A stretch of 64,000 nucleotides of DNA from Blastocatellia bacterium AA13 (GCA_003222245.1 QHVH01000016.1:36942-100941), one strand, 5' to 3'; shown: positions 45,863 to 56,404, counted from the stretch's first letter. Notes: generated from the sequence alone by a model not told the origin. Numbers and translations are program-made.

Positions 45863-46141
45863 GAAAACTGCTGGGAATAGTCGAAGAATTGAACACTCAC
45901 TGCCATCATTTAGGAACCCGTGGAGAGCCTGAGAGTTGAACAATCATCGCCATCATTCGCGCCGCAGCTTTGCGAGCATAACTCCAGTTCCTCATATATC
46001 GCCTGAACTGAGCAACACAAGATTAGGACAGTACCCGTGCTTGCCGATATGCCCGAATCAACGTACCATCGGATAGCAACCATCCCCCAGCAGCATCCTT
46101 CTGTAGAACTCTTTTATTCCTTAGAACGAACGAGGCAATTA

Positions 46142-46570
46142 ATGGCAAGCAAGAAATGGTCTTTCAGAATCGGTCTCGGAATCTTGATCTTGACAGCGGG
46201 CGCGTGCAGTTTCAGCGTATCTACCGCTAACATAAGCGCACTGAAGCTCGGCACGGATAAGGCCGTCAGCTCGGAAACAAGCAGGTTCTCGACAAGCGAT
46301 ACCATCTATGCGGTAGCGGTAATTTCAAACGCGCCTGGCAAAGTAAAGGTCAGGGGGCGCCTGGCAGTCGAGGACGTCGAAGGCCAGCAGACCGGACCTA
46401 TACCCGGCCTGGAGACTAGCCTGGATCTAGAGGGCAGCGGCTCCGCCACTTTTACTTTCTCCGCGCCAACAGCGGGTTGGCCAAAGGGGAAATACAAGCT
46501 CGACGTCATCCTGCTAAACGAAGATGGCGCGCAGCAGGGCCAGAAATCCACCTCATTTACCGTCTCTTAA
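46142..46570 (+). CDS. Small lipoprotein
   Basis: 142 residues starting at ATG 46142, with GAGG 7 bases upstream. A longer frame from 46037 would add a leader lacking a signal. The signal peptide ends in the lipobox LTAGAC, so the mature protein is lipid-anchored. The rest is a beta-sandwich-like domain with KVKVRGRLAVEDVEGQQTGP and FTFSAPTAGWPKGKYKLDVI, similar to CARDB or Ig-like folds. A binding function is possible, and no family is assigned. Confidence 0.65.
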   Translation: MASKKWSFRIGLGILILTAGACSFSVSTANISALKLGTDKAVSSETSRFSTSDTIYAVAVISNAPGKVKVRGRLAVEDVEGQQTGPIPGLETSLDLEGSGSATFTFSAPTAGWPKGKYKLDVILLNEDGAQQGQKSTSFTVS

Positions 46571-46747
46571 TCTTCCGGTTTCAGAGAGGTCGTAGATCTC
46601 AGCTTCTACTTCTGCTAAGAAGGACCGGCGCCTGAATTTGGAGTGACGCGACCGATATGTTTCACGACTGAAGCGCGATGGGACTCGGCCCTTTCGGATT
46701 CAGGAGGGGCGAGCCATCGGCTTCCGGTCAAAGCAATCGAATACTGC

Positions 46748-47605
46748 TCAGTGATTGTCATGATTGTCAGAATCCGTTCGGGTTTCGTTCGCCTTCCGCC
46801 AGGATTTCAAATTTTTCAAGAAAACGTAATACGCCGCGAAGAATGCGATGGCCACACCGCGAATTCCATCCAGTAAGCCGAGTTTCAAAACGTAGCTCCG
46901 GAAAAATGTAACCGGAGGCGCCAGGGCAATGGCCAATATAGAAGGCGTCCTGCCTCGCGCGAGCATCTCTTCCGCGGCGAGCGTAGTGTATCTATCGCTA
47001 CGCTGAACGTGCTCGGAAACTGTTCTGACTGTGTAGTGCAGAAGATCGCCGCTGATACGCTTGACTACACCGTCCACCTGCAGTTCTTCGTGAACAAAAT
47101 CTCCGACCCATCTCGCCTTACGACGATCATAGAGACGGACCTTGCGATCGGGATACCAACCCGAATGCCTTACCCAACCACCTAGATAATTCGGGAGTCT
47201 CGACATTTCGTAGGCAGACGCAGGCTGATCAGGAGAGGCTTTGAAAGCGTCGATTTCCGTAGCAAGATCGGGAGATACGCGTTCATCCGCGTCGAGGCTG
47301 AATATCCAATCGTGAAGCGCTTCGGCCGCCGCAAAGTTCTTCTGCGCTGAGTACCCTCGCCATTCCTTTACGTACACTCGCTCGGTGAGCCCGCGTGCGA
47401 TTTCGAGCGTTCGGTCAGTGCTGCCGGAATCTACAACAATGATCTCGTCCGCGAATGAAAGCGACTCGATGGCGTCGGCGATATTTCTTTCTTCGTTGAG
47501 AGTAATAATCGTCGCGGAGATTCTCCGCCGCGGTTTCTCATTAGGGGAAACGCTGTCGCCGAGCTGCGCGGCAATTCGCGCATCACTTTTCTTCGTCGGC
47601 ATCAC
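46748..47605 (-). CDS. Family 2 glycosyltransferase (WaaE/KdtX-like)
   Basis: 285 residues. The GT-A core shows SATIITLNEERNIADAIESL, the DxD-type EIIVVDSGSTDRTLEIA and WIFSLDADERVSPDL, and the WaaE-like stretch GGWVRHSGWYPDRKVRLY, which is typical of LPS core beta-glucosyltransferases. A hydrophobic C-terminal segment (VAIAFFAAYYVFLKNL) may anchor it to the membrane. It would add hexose to lipid-linked core or O-antigen. Its start overlaps the end of the GT4 gene by 23 bases. Confidence 0.88.
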   Translation of the reverse strand: MMPTKKSDARIAAQLGDSVSPNEKPRRRISATIITLNEERNIADAIESLSFADEIIVVDSGSTDRTLEIARGLTERVYVKEWRGYSAQKNFAAAEALHDWIFSLDADERVSPDLATEIDAFKASPDQPASAYEMSRLPNYLGGWVRHSGWYPDRKVRLYDRRKARWVGDFVHEELQVDGVVKRISGDLLHYTVRTVSEHVQRSDRYTTLAAEEMLARGRTPSILAIALAPPVTFFRSYVLKLGLLDGIRGVAIAFFAAYYVFLKNLKSWRKANETRTDSDNHDNH

Positions 47606-48701
47606 TCTCCAATAGGTCGAGATAGAGCGACTCGATGCGATCTATGATTTGATCACGGCCGTACCTTGCGTAAACGTCGCGCTGCCCCTGCAAAGCCAGT
47701 CGCTCCCGAAGCGGCGCGTCGGAAAGCATCCAGAGTAATTTGTTGGCCATCGCATTCGAGTCCCTCGCAGGAACCAACAAGCCCGTCTGGCTATCTTTGA
47801 TTATTCCGCGAATGCCTCCCACATCGGAGGCTAATACGGCCCGTTTGGCGGCAAGCGCCTCGATGGCAACCAGAGAAAACCCTTCATCCCAGGATGGCAC
47901 GACAACCACATCGAGAGCGGCAAGCAGGTCGGGAAGAAACTCGACGTGACCCAGGAATTTAAGACGGTCTCCCATTCCAAGCTGCGCCGCGAGCTCGGAT
48001 AACTTATTGCTGAACGGCTGCCTTTCGTCCTGCTCGTCTCCGACTATAAGAAACTCGACGTCGGCTCGCATGCGGGCGACACGGGCCGCGGCTCGGACAA
48101 AGTCCTCTTGTCCCTTTGCGGGAGTAATCTGGCCTATGCAAGCTACCGCCAGTTTCGCATTGAGTCTGAACATCGCTCGGGCTGCATCGCGGTCGACCAA
48201 TTGAAAGCGGCTCGGATCGACCCAGTTCGGAATCTCGTGCACGCGCTCTTCAGGAAGCGCAAGCCGCTCGACCACGGATTCCCGCACACCGGCCGAAACC
48301 GCTATGACGGCCGAAACATCTTTCAACATCCATCTGTAGATCGCGTTTTGTTTTATCGGCAGATAATGATGTCGCGTCAGCACAAGTTTATGCTTTCTGG
48401 CTCTGCGGCTTGCCATCGCAGTCATCAGGTAATCGCGGCCCACGTGCGCGTGGACGATGTCGATTCCGTACTGGTTTATGATCTCCGTGATTGCGGCAGC
48501 CGATTTGACATCAAGAGAGTTCTTCATCGGGACTTCGTGCCACGAGGTTATGACGCCGGAAAGCAAAGGCCTCAAGGGGCTGTTGGGACGCACCGCGAGA
48601 AAGAGCGCGTGTCCCCGCTCCGACAGGGCTCGAACCAGATCTGAAACGTGAATCTCGCCGCCGCCCAATTGACTGGCTGAGCAAACCTGAAGAATTCGCA
48701 T
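47583..48701 (-). CDS. Family 4 glycosyltransferase
   Basis: 372 residues with a GT-B fold. The N-terminal Gly-rich donor/acceptor loop is SQLGGGEIHVSDLVRALSERG, and the C-terminal sugar-nucleotide motif is VVPSWDEGFSLVAIEALAAK-R with the paired glutamates E-x7-E. It is a retaining glycosyltransferase of cell-surface polysaccharide assembly, substrate unknown. It is translationally coupled to the downstream GT2 gene (start and stop overlap). No flippase or polymerase gene is in view. Confidence 0.9.
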   Translation of the reverse strand: MRILQVCSASQLGGGEIHVSDLVRALSERGHALFLAVRPNSPLRPLLSGVITSWHEVPMKNSLDVKSAAAITEIINQYGIDIVHAHVGRDYLMTAMASRRARKHKLVLTRHHYLPIKQNAIYRWMLKDVSAVIAVSAGVRESVVERLALPEERVHEIPNWVDPSRFQLVDRDAARAMFRLNAKLAVACIGQITPAKGQEDFVRAAARVARMRADVEFLIVGDEQDERQPFSNKLSELAAQLGMGDRLKFLGHVEFLPDLLAALDVVVVPSWDEGFSLVAIEALAAKRAVLASDVGGIRGIIKDSQTGLLVPARDSNAMANKLLWMLSDAPLRERLALQGQRDVYARYGRDQIIDRIESLYLDLLESDADEEK

Positions 48702-48919
48702 AAGAACAGCCGCACCTCGATGCGGGCTTCCCGAACAACAGGAGAAACGCAGGGGGGATAAACGCTCGCACTCGAAGCGCCACGCCGGCTCTTGATGTTA
48801 GAACCGCGGTGATTGGTCGGCGGAATCGAGCCGCTTAGCTTGACAAGGACCCGCCGCGCTAATTTAATCGAGTTGCCCCCTCGGCGCAAACCAAACTCGC
48901 TCGTATAAATGAGACACCA

Positions 48920-49768
48920 GTGATCCAGGACATGCCGCCTCAGTTCATCGGTTTTTCGGTATTTCTCTTTGGTTTGATTGTCGGCAGCTTTCTCAACGTC
49001 GTCATTGCCAGAGTGCCCAACCGCGAGTCGATCGTATTACCTCCGTCTCATTGCCCGTCCTGTCTCGCGTCGATCAAGCCCTACGATAATGTGCCGATTC
49101 TGAGCTATATGATATTGGGCGGCCGATGCAGAAGCTGCAGGGTTCACATCTCCTTCATATATCCCGCCGTCGAAGCGATGGTGGGAATAGTCTACCTTCT
49201 CCTTTACCTGCTTGATGGGCTGACCCTCGCCTTTCTCGGCGACGTAGTGTTTGTTTCATTGATTCTGCCGCTCGTATTCATCGATTACCGCCATAAGATT
49301 CTGCCGAACGTCATTACTTATCCGGGATTCATTGTCCTGCTGGCGCTCAGGGTCCTGGCGCCGCTCCCGGTTCCACTGAACGCAACGGAGCACATTGCTT
49401 CGGCGATGATCAGCTCGCCGATATGGACTCACAGGCTCTTGGGAGCGCTGCTTGGCGCTCTAGCGGGAGGAGGGAGCCTCTGGCTGGTAGGATGGCTTTA
49501 TCTGGTTATACGAAAAGTCGAAGGAATGGGCTTGGGCGATGCGAAGATGATGGCAATGGTTGGAGCATTTCTTGGATGGGAACTGACGTTCCTTACGATC
49601 TTCGTGGCGTCTCTTATGGGATCAATAGTCGGCGTCCTGGCGATGCTTGTGCGAGGAGAAAGTCTCAGAATGGAAATACCGTTCGGTGTTTTCCTGGGAC
49701 CTTCGGCTATAATCGCACTTCTCGCCGGCCGTGAATTGATTGGCTGGTACGCGAGTCTCTTCAATTGA
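48920..49768 (+). CDS. pilD: Type IV prepilin peptidase/methylase
   Basis: 282 residues with about eight membrane helices. An N-terminal zinc-binding domain has HCPSC and CRSCRVHIS (two CxxC pairs), characteristic of bifunctional PilD. Aspartyl protease motifs are FIDYRHKILPN and GLGDAKMMAMVGAFLGW (GxGD), the two catalytic Asp residues. It cleaves prepilin leader peptides and methylates the new N-terminus at the membrane, for type IV pili or type II secretion. No pilin gene adjoins it here. Confidence 0.93.
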   Translation: MIQDMPPQFIGFSVFLFGLIVGSFLNVVIARVPNRESIVLPPSHCPSCLASIKPYDNVPILSYMILGGRCRSCRVHISFIYPAVEAMVGIVYLLLYLLDGLTLAFLGDVVFVSLILPLVFIDYRHKILPNVITYPGFIVLLALRVLAPLPVPLNATEHIASAMISSPIWTHRLLGALLGALAGGGSLWLVGWLYLVIRKVEGMGLGDAKMMAMVGAFLGWELTFLTIFVASLMGSIVGVLAMLVRGESLRMEIPFGVFLGPSAIIALLAGRELIGWYASLFN

Positions 49769-49826
49769 GCCTGAAAGCAGGCCGATAATAAAAATCGATT
49801 TTGAGAGAGGAAGAAGGAGGCATTCA

Positions 49827-51530
49827 ATGAAAAGGGCTTTCACCGCTATTCTCCTGCTGGCGCTTCTCACTACCGGCGCCGTAGTCGCGCCCAGCGCGGC
49901 GTCCCGCGAACCCGTTCGCGCGCGGCACGGAATAGTTGCATCCGTGAGCGAGATTGCCTCAAAAGTCGGAGTCGACGTGATGCAGCGCGGGGGCAACGCC
50001 GTTGATGCGGCGGTCGCCGTCGCCCTCACTCTGGCCGTGACGTGGCCGTCGGCGGGCAACATCGGAGGAGGCGGCTTCATGATGATCCGGCGCGCGGACG
50101 GCCGAACGGAAGTAATTGATTACCGCGAACGCGCCCCGCTCACCGCAAGCCGTGATATGTACCTGAACGAAAAAGGCGAAGTCATCAAGAATGCTTCCAC
50201 AGTCGGTTACAGAGCAGTCGGCGTGCCGGGAACGATCTCGGGTCTTGCTCTGGCTTTGAGCCGGCACGGAAAACTGAAGTGGGCGGATGTTATCGAACCG
50301 GCGCGCGCGCTGGCGGCGGAAGGATTCACGCTCAATCACCAGACTGTTCGGAGTATTCAAGGGAGCAGGGAACTTCTGGCGAAATTCCCGGACAGTAATC
50401 GGATATATCTGCGCGACGGCAAGTATTACGAGGAAGGAGACACTATTACTCAACCGGACCTGGCGAAAACGCTGACGAGGCTGAAAGAAAAGGGGCCGCG
50501 AGAGTTCTACGAGGGCGAAACCGCTCGCTTGATCGTGGATGATATGCAGCGCAACGGAGGACTAATAACCGCTCAGGATCTTAAAGGATATGAGCCGACG
50601 ATTCGGAATCCTTTGAAGGGCACGTATCGCGGATACGAGCTCCTGACGATGCCGCCGCCTTCTTCCGGGGGGGCTGCGCTCATTGAAATGTTGAATGTTC
50701 TTGAACACTACGACCTGGCTCGCATGGGTTGGAACTCGTCCGCGGAGCTGCACCTGCTGATCGAGACAATGCGTCGCGCTTTTGCCGATCGCGCTGAATT
50801 CATGGGGGACACTGACTTCGTAAAAGTGCCGGTTGCCGGTTTGATCTCCAAGAAATACGCGGCGGAGATCGCGAAGACGATCGCATCGGATCATGCGACG
50901 CCAAGCGAGAACATCAGAGCTGGAAAGCCTGTCAGCTACGAGTCGACGGAAACAACCCACTTCACGATTATCGATCAGGAAGGCAATGTCGTCTCTAACA
51001 CCTACACGTTGAACAACAGCTTCGGGTCCGGAGTGACCGCGCGAGGCACGGGCTTTTTATTGAATAACGAGATGGATGATTTTACTTCCAAGCCGGGCGT
51101 GCCGAACGCCTACGGATTGTTGCAGAGCGAGGCAAACGCAATCGCTCCCAAGAAAAGGCCGCTTTCCGCGATGACGCCTACGATCGTGCTGAAGGACGGC
51201 AAGTTCGTATTCGCCATAGGAAGCCCAGGCGGCCCCACCATAATCAACACCGTCCTGCAGGTAGTTGTTAATGTAATTGACTATGGCATGAACATTCAGC
51301 AGGCTATTGACTCGCCGAGGATTCATCATCAGTGGATGCCCGACGTAGTGCGATGGGAGCCGATGGGAATCAACGGCGATACCAGAGCCGCTCTTATGAG
51401 CATCGGTCAGAAATTGAGCGACCGCTCCGGCTTTATTGGAGATGCGCACGGAGTAATGGTGGAGGCCTCTACGGGCATGCGGCTCGGCGCATCGGATCCC
51501 AGACTTGGAGGGGCTGCCGTAGGATATTGA
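49827..51530 (+). CDS. ggt: Gamma-glutamyltransferase
   Basis: 567 residues starting at ATG 49827, with AGGAGG 6 bases upstream and a signal peptide ([18 protein letters not shown]), so it is exported. The N-terminal part has [22 protein letters not shown], typical of the family. Self-cleavage should occur before Thr376 in [10 protein letters not shown], and the cofactor Gly-Gly pair is near the end. It transfers the gamma-glutamyl group from glutathione and related peptides, or hydrolyses it, in the periplasm. It precedes tyrS by 13 bases and may share a transcript with it. Confidence 0.95.
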   Translation: MKRAFTAILLLALLTTGAVVAPSAASREPVRARHGIVASVSEIASKVGVDVMQRGGNAVDAAVAVALTLAVTWPSAGNIGGGGFMMIRRADGRTEVIDYRERAPLTASRDMYLNEKGEVIKNASTVGYRAVGVPGTISGLALALSRHGKLKWADVIEPARALAAEGFTLNHQTVRSIQGSRELLAKFPDSNRIYLRDGKYYEEGDTITQPDLAKTLTRLKEKGPREFYEGETARLIVDDMQRNGGLITAQDLKGYEPTIRNPLKGTYRGYELLTMPPPSSGGAALIEMLNVLEHYDLARMGWNSSAELHLLIETMRRAFADRAEFMGDTDFVKVPVAGLISKKYAAEIAKTIASDHATPSENIRAGKPVSYESTETTHFTIIDQEGNVVSNTYTLNNSFGSGVTARGTGFLLNNEMDDFTSKPGVPNAYGLLQSEANAIAPKKRPLSAMTPTIVLKDGKFVFAIGSPGGPTIINTVLQVVVNVIDYGMNIQQAIDSPRIHHQWMPDVVRWEPMGINGDTRAALMSIGQKLSDRSGFIGDAHGVMVEASTGMRLGASDPRLGGAAVGY

Positions 51531-51543
51531 GCAACGAACAAAA

Positions 51544-52758
51544 ATGACAATCGCCGAACAACTCGCATACTTGAAAAAAGGCGCCGTCGACTGCATCCCG
51601 GACGAAGAACTTGTTCGAAAGCTCGAGCGCGCCGCCAAAGCCGGCCAGCCTTTGAGAATTAAGGCCGGTTTTGATCCTACCGCGCCCGACATTCACATCG
51701 GCCATACTGTTCTGATTCGCAAAATGCGCCACTTCCAGCAGTTGGGCCATCAGGTCATTTTTCTCATCGGCGACTTCACGGGGATGATAGGCGATCCGTC
51801 GGGCCGTTCAATTACACGGCCGCCGCTCACGCGAGAACAGATCAACCAGAATGCCGAAACGTATAAGGAACAGATATTCAAGCTCCTGGATCGGGATAAG
51901 ACCGAGATCCGGTTCAACAGCGAATGGATGTCCCGGTTCTCCGCCGACGATTTCATCAGGCTTGCCGGCAAAGCGACCGTGGCGCAGTTGCTGGAACGAG
52001 ACGATTTCAAGAAGCGGTTCGAGTCACAGAGCCCGATAAGCGTTCACGAGCTTATGTATTCGCTCGTGCAAGGCTACGACTCGGTGGCGCTCAATTGCGA
52101 TGTCGAGTTAGGCGGAACCGATCAGAAATTCAATCTGCTTATGGCGCGGCAGGTTCAACGCGAATATGGCGTCAAAGAGCCGCAACTGATAATGACAACG
52201 CCCCTGCTCGAAGGCCTGGACGGCGTGCAGAAGATGTCGAAGAGCCTCGGCAACTACATCGGCATCACCGAGAGTCCGCGAGAAATCTTCGGCAAGATAA
52301 TGTCGATATCGGATGCGTTGATGTGGCGGTATTACGAGCTTCTGACGGATCTTTCGCCGTCCGAGATGGAGCAGATGAGAGCAAGGGCCGCGAGTAACGA
52401 GTTGAATCCGCGCGATCTAAAAGCGGATCTCGGATGGCGAGTGGTTCGCGACTTCTATTCTGACAGCGAGGCCGTTGCCGCCCGCGATGAATTCGACCGC
52501 ATGTTTCGGGAGCGCAGGATGCCGGAGGAGATGCCCGCGGTCACAGTCCAGGACAAGTCGATCCGGCTGGTCAAACTCCTGGCGGCGGAAGGTCTGGCGT
52601 CGTCTATATCCGAAGCCCAGCGATTCATAACACAGGGAAGCGTGAAGCTTGATGGCGAAAAAGTTACCGACGTTACCTTCGAGCTAACTCGCATTGCAGC
52701 GGAACAGGCCGTGGTACAGGTCGGCAAGCGCAAATTCCTGCGATTGCTGCTGGCTTAA
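51544..52758 (+). CDS. tyrS: Tyrosyl-tRNA synthetase
   Basis: 404 residues, class I synthetase. The HIGH motif is [14 protein letters not shown] (His51-His54), the tyrosine pocket region is [15 protein letters not shown], and KMSKS is in [11 protein letters not shown]. The C-terminal S4-like RNA-binding domain (about 335-404) reads [18 protein letters not shown]. It charges tRNA-Tyr. The sequence is of the TyrRS type with the short, TyrZ-like structure rather than the long TyrS. It lies immediately downstream of ggt. Confidence 0.95.
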   Translation: MTIAEQLAYLKKGAVDCIPDEELVRKLERAAKAGQPLRIKAGFDPTAPDIHIGHTVLIRKMRHFQQLGHQVIFLIGDFTGMIGDPSGRSITRPPLTREQINQNAETYKEQIFKLLDRDKTEIRFNSEWMSRFSADDFIRLAGKATVAQLLERDDFKKRFESQSPISVHELMYSLVQGYDSVALNCDVELGGTDQKFNLLMARQVQREYGVKEPQLIMTTPLLEGLDGVQKMSKSLGNYIGITESPREIFGKIMSISDALMWRYYELLTDLSPSEMEQMRARAASNELNPRDLKADLGWRVVRDFYSDSEAVAARDEFDRMFRERRMPEEMPAVTVQDKSIRLVKLLAAEGLASSISEAQRFITQGSVKLDGEKVTDVTFELTRIAAEQAVVQVGKRKFLRLLLA

Positions 52759-52920
52759 GCGGCGTAGAGCGCTTGCCTTCTCGGTCAATGTTAAAGGCGG
52801 ATTTTCCTCAAGCGAAAGCCCACAATTAGAAGTTATTGCAAGGATGATTTCCTTGCTCAAGATTTCTTCGTTGTGCTATAAAACCCTCTTTAGTTTTTCG
52901 CTATTCTTAGTGTTTTCGCT

Positions 52921-52943
52921 GGCCCATCTTTGATTCGTGGGCC
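52921..52943. repeat. Short hairpin upstream of hppA
   Basis: GGCCCA (52921-52926) pairs with TGGGCC (52938-52943) around an 11-base loop, in the gap between tyrS and hppA. Without a clean T-run it is a weak tyrS terminator candidate or an RNA element in the hppA leader. Confidence 0.35.
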
Positions 52944-53041
52944 TTCAGTCCGCGAAACAAGTATCACGTCTCAATTCAGTTGTAAGTCGGTTGAAGTAGT
53001 AGACTGCTATCTCGACACTTAAGGAGTGACACAGAGATTAT

Positions 53042-55165
53042 ATGGAATTGACTTTGGTACTGGTCATTAGCGTTCTGTCGCTGGCTTTTGCCGGCTGGCT
53101 GACCTCGAATGTGCTCAGCAATGACACCGGCACTTCGGCTATGCAGGCCATTTCAAACGCGATTAAAGAAGGCGCCGAAGCGTTCATGCGGCGCCAGTAT
53201 AGAACGATCGCGATGCTTAGCGTCGTGGTCGCGGCGGTCATATTCGTCCTGTATGCCTTTCTCCGGCCGCATAACAATGTCGACCCGGTGGAGAGCCTTC
53301 CTCTGGCGGGATATGTAACGATGTCGTTCATTCTCGGGGCCCTCTCATCCGGAATCGCGGGTTACATCGGCATGTTCGTTTCAATCCGTTCAAACATCCG
53401 AACGGCATCCGCTGCAAGGTCAAGCCTCAATCGCGCACTCCAGATAGCTATGAGGGGCGGCGCGGTCTCCGGTCTCTTCGTCGTCGCAATGAGCCTGCTT
53501 GGCGTCGGCGGACTGTTTACGCTGCTCAATCTCCTGGGCGGAATAGATCCCCGCAAGATACCGTTCATGATCGTCGGCTACGGCTTTGGCGCGTCCTTTG
53601 TAGCACTGTTTGCTCAGCTCGGAGGCGGCATCTATACCAAAGCAGCGGACGTGGGAGCCGATCTGGTAGGCAAAGTAGAAGCGGGCATTCCGGAGGATGA
53701 TCCGCGCAATCCCGCTGTCATAGCGGATCTCGTCGGCGACAATGTCGGCGACTGCGCGGGACGCGGCGCCGATCTCTTCGAATCAACCGCAGCCGAAAAC
53801 ATCGGCGCGATGATCCTCGGCGTGGGCCTTTATCAATATTTCGGACTCAAAGGCATCCTCTTTCCACTCGTAGTCAGGGCGTTCGGACTCATAGCCTCGA
53901 TAGTAGGCGTTATGCTGGTTCGAACAAAAGAAGATGCCGATCCGATGACGGCGCTCAATCGTGGATACTACGCGACGAGCGTCCTGGCAATCATCGGATT
54001 TTTTATCGGCTCCCGATGGCTGCTTCAGAGCCCGCTTGCTCCGGACGCATGGATTTATTTCTTCTTCTGCGGGGTGATCGGCATCGCGACCGCGATCGCT
54101 TTCGTATTCATCACTCAGTACTACACCGAATACAAATACAGGCCGGTACAGGAAATTGCGGAAGCCGCTCAAACAGGTCCAGCGACTACGATAATCACCG
54201 GCATAGCCGTGGGCTTCGAGTGTACCGCGATGCCCGTGATCGTTATATCCGCGGCGATAGTCTCATCCTACTATCTGGGTAATCAGTCGGGGATTCCGCT
54301 GTCCGACCATCCCGGTCTGTTCGGCACCGCCGTCGCGACGATGGGGATGCTCGGAACGGCCGCATACATTCTGGCAATGGACACATTCGGTCCGATTACC
54401 GATAACGCCGGCGGCATCGTCGAGATGAGCCAACAACCGGAAGAGATTCGGAAGAAGACCGATCGCCTGGATGCGGTTGGGAACACGACTAAGGCGCTGA
54501 CTAAGGGTTATGCGATCGGCTCGGCCGCGCTGGCTGCCTTCCTACTCTTCTCGGCTTATCTGGACGAGGTTCGAAATTACGGCAAACGGCTCGAGTCCGT
54601 TGACATAGCAAAGCCCGAGGTCTTCGTCGGAGCGCTTCTGGGAGCCATGCTCGTGTTCCTGTTTTCGGCCTTTGCGATCAAGGCCGTAGGACGAGCCGCT
54701 TACACCGTTATCAACGAGGTGCGCCGCCAGTTCAAGGAGAAACCTGGAATACTGAAAGGGACCGACAAACCGGATTACGCCGCCTGCGTCGATATAGTCA
54801 CGCGGGCTGCTCTGCGACAAATGGTGCTCCCAGGGGTTCTTGCCGTCGGAATGCCGATCGCGGTCGGCTTGATCTTTCGCCAGCTGGGAGTGGGCGCTGA
54901 AACCGTAGCGGCATTTCTTATGGTGGGAACCATCGCTGGAATTCTCGTGGCGACCTTCCTCAACAACGCCGGCGGAGCCTGGGATAACGCCAAGAAGTTC
55001 ATAGAAATGGGTACGTACGGCGGAAAAGGATCCGCCGCGCATAAAGCGGCGGTCGTGGGCGATACGGTCGGCGACCCATTCAAGGATACGGCCGGACCGA
55101 GTTTGCACGTGCTCATTAAGCTGCTTTCGACAATCACACTGGTTCTTGCGCCGTTCTTCATATAA
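53042..55165 (+). CDS. hppA: Membrane-bound H+-pyrophosphatase, K+-independent type
   Basis: 707 residues and about 16 membrane helices. Pyrophosphate/Mg2+ site motifs are ADVGADLVGKVEAGIPEDDP and GDNVGDCAGRGADLFES, with a second Asp-rich site at NAGGAWDNAKKFIE. It pumps protons out of the cytoplasm using PPi hydrolysis. The residue that decides potassium dependence is Lys in VGNTTKALTKG, where K+-dependent enzymes have Ala, so this one should not need K+. The start lacks a close Shine-Dalgarno. A strong hairpin terminator follows. Confidence 0.95.
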   Translation: MELTLVLVISVLSLAFAGWLTSNVLSNDTGTSAMQAISNAIKEGAEAFMRRQYRTIAMLSVVVAAVIFVLYAFLRPHNNVDPVESLPLAGYVTMSFILGALSSGIAGYIGMFVSIRSNIRTASAARSSLNRALQIAMRGGAVSGLFVVAMSLLGVGGLFTLLNLLGGIDPRKIPFMIVGYGFGASFVALFAQLGGGIYTKAADVGADLVGKVEAGIPEDDPRNPAVIADLVGDNVGDCAGRGADLFESTAAENIGAMILGVGLYQYFGLKGILFPLVVRAFGLIASIVGVMLVRTKEDADPMTALNRGYYATSVLAIIGFFIGSRWLLQSPLAPDAWIYFFFCGVIGIATAIAFVFITQYYTEYKYRPVQEIAEAAQTGPATTIITGIAVGFECTAMPVIVISAAIVSSYYLGNQSGIPLSDHPGLFGTAVATMGMLGTAAYILAMDTFGPITDNAGGIVEMSQQPEEIRKKTDRLDAVGNTTKALTKGYAIGSAALAAFLLFSAYLDEVRNYGKRLESVDIAKPEVFVGALLGAMLVFLFSAFAIKAVGRAAYTVINEVRRQFKEKPGILKGTDKPDYAACVDIVTRAALRQMVLPGVLAVGMPIAVGLIFRQLGVGAETVAAFLMVGTIAGILVATFLNNAGGAWDNAKKFIEMGTYGGKGSAAHKAAVVGDTVGDPFKDTAGPSLHVLIKLLSTITLVLAPFFI

Positions 55166-55173
55166 AGCGATAG

Positions 55174-55217
55174 CGAAAAAGTAAGGGCGGGCCGTTGTAC
55201 CCGCCGTTACTTTTTCG
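55174..55217 (+). terminator. Long-stem terminator after hppA
   Basis: An 18-base arm (55174-55191) starting CGAAAAAGTAAGGG pairs with the arm at 55200-55217 ending TTACTTTTTCG, with one mismatch and an 8-base loop. A U-tract lies within the second arm. It ends the pyrophosphatase transcript. Confidence 0.8.
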
Positions 55218-55294
55218 ATCTTTAGATTCAGGTTGAAATCAGTCCCAGCCATCCGTGATAATCTCGCTTCGTCTTTTAGCAAGGAAGGACCCAC

Positions 55295-55639
55295 ATGCCC
55301 GAAGAAAAAGTTATTAAGAGCGGGCAGCTCACTCTGTCCAGAGTATTCTTTCTCGCCGTGTGCGGCGGCATAGTATTTTTGCTTGTCGCAAGTGGAAAGC
55401 TGATCATAGGCTATCATCTGCTCACGCTCGTGCTTTGCGGTCTCTTGTTCCTGATCGCCACGGATTGGGGAGTTAACCTGGAACCTGTCGAGACCGCCCG
55501 TCTTGCTGGACGTCCGGATGAACGCCAGGCCGGAGTATCAACTGGAAGCCAATCGACCGAGCCTATGACAACTCAAGCCGCTGCCAGGGACGCGCGCGTC
55601 AAACGGAAATCTTCACGACAATCGAAGAGAAGACGATAG
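55295..55639 (+). CDS. Small two-helix membrane protein
   Basis: 114 residues with two membrane helices (VFFLAVCGGIVFLLVASG and LLTLVLCGLLFLIATDW) and a basic C-terminal tail (VKRKSSRQSKRRR) that should lie in the cytoplasm. AAGGAAGG precedes the ATG by about 7 bases. No family recognised. It may relate to membrane assembly or the pyrophosphatase, but nothing in the sequence shows this. Confidence 0.6.
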   Translation: MPEEKVIKSGQLTLSRVFFLAVCGGIVFLLVASGKLIIGYHLLTLVLCGLLFLIATDWGVNLEPVETARLAGRPDERQAGVSTGSQSTEPMTTQAAARDARVKRKSSRQSKRRR

Positions 55640-55714
55640 ACAGACCTGGGCCTGGAGTTTTTTGCAACCACTCGACGCCGCCGGAAATAAGCCTCCTCTA
55701 ACGAATTCGTTTTC

Positions 55715-55742
55715 TTGACATCTCAATTGTCGGAGGTAGACT
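55715..55742 (+). promoter_or_regulatory. Putative promoter of the cysteine dioxygenase gene
   Basis: TTGACA (55715-55720), a 16-base spacer, then TAGACT (55737-55742) look like a sigma-70 promoter. If so, transcription starts near 55749, and the codon reading TTG at 55715 and the ATG at 55747 are not translated. That supports the later ATG at 55820 as the real start. Confidence 0.4.
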
Positions 55743-55819
55743 TAGGATGCATCCGGCCTGCTTGTCACGCCGAGGCCGCAGCATTGAATTCGGTTGAACC
55801 GTCTGATGCAAGTCATCTG

Positions 55820-56404
55820 ATGCAAGTCAGGGATACCAACGTAATCGTCCAGCCAGAGGATGCGTCGCAGCCGGCGGAACACACCCTGCAAGAACTCATA
55901 GATCGAATAAAGGACCTCTCCGAAATCCCTTCTCTTTTGGATGTAGAGAATTGGTTCTCTTCCCTCCTCGTGAGTCAACGTGATTTCCACCCATATCGGA
56001 TGTTTGCCGACCGCAGCTACGCGCGAAATCTGATCGTCCGCGGCCCGTTTGCCGAGTTGCTGCTCCTATGCTGGCGCAGCGGACAGCGAACACCGATCCA
56101 CGACCACGGCGGATCAGTCGGCGTCGTGATGGTCTGTGAAGGACTTCTTACCGAAACAATGTATGAGCGAATGCCCGAAGGACACGTACGGCCGCAAAAT
56201 ACTTTCAAGCGCTCTCCGGGCAGCATAACCGGGGCCGACGTTCCCGACATCCACCAACTGCTAAACATGCAACCCGACGATAAGCACATGGTTACCTTGC
56301 ACTGCTATGCGCCTCCCCTCTCCGAGCTCAATACGTACAGCCCGCTCAGCGGCCGTGTGGGGCGATGGAGAGAGGGGTACTTTACCGGAGGCGCCGGGAT
56401 CTAA
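55820..56404 (+). CDS. Cysteine dioxygenase-family protein
   Basis: About 194 residues starting at ATG 55820; the frame is open from 55715. The cupin core has the iron-binding motif TPIHDHGGSVGVV (H-x-H), and a later His near PDIHQL. GAELLLLCW and YERMPEGHV follow the cysteine dioxygenase type I order. These enzymes convert cysteine and O2 to cysteine sulfinic acid in the cytoplasm, with iron. The next genes encode a sulfite-dehydrogenase-like complex, which fits disposal of sulfite from this route. No strong Shine-Dalgarno is visible. Confidence 0.75.
   Translation: MQVRDTNVIVQPEDASQPAEHTLQELIDRIKDLSEIPSLLDVENWFSSLLVSQRDFHPYRMFADRSYARNLIVRGPFAELLLLCWRSGQRTPIHDHGGSVGVVMVCEGLLTETMYERMPEGHVRPQNTFKRSPGSITGADVPDIHQLLNMQPDDKHMVTLHCYAPPLSELNTYSPLSGRVGRWREGYFTGGAGI

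Noticed and set aside
55747..55797. Possible 16-codon leader peptide (MHPACLSRRG) before the cysteine dioxygenase gene
   Set aside because: A GGAGG precedes it, but a likely promoter puts the transcript start at about 55749. It has only one Cys and no attenuator hairpin was found.
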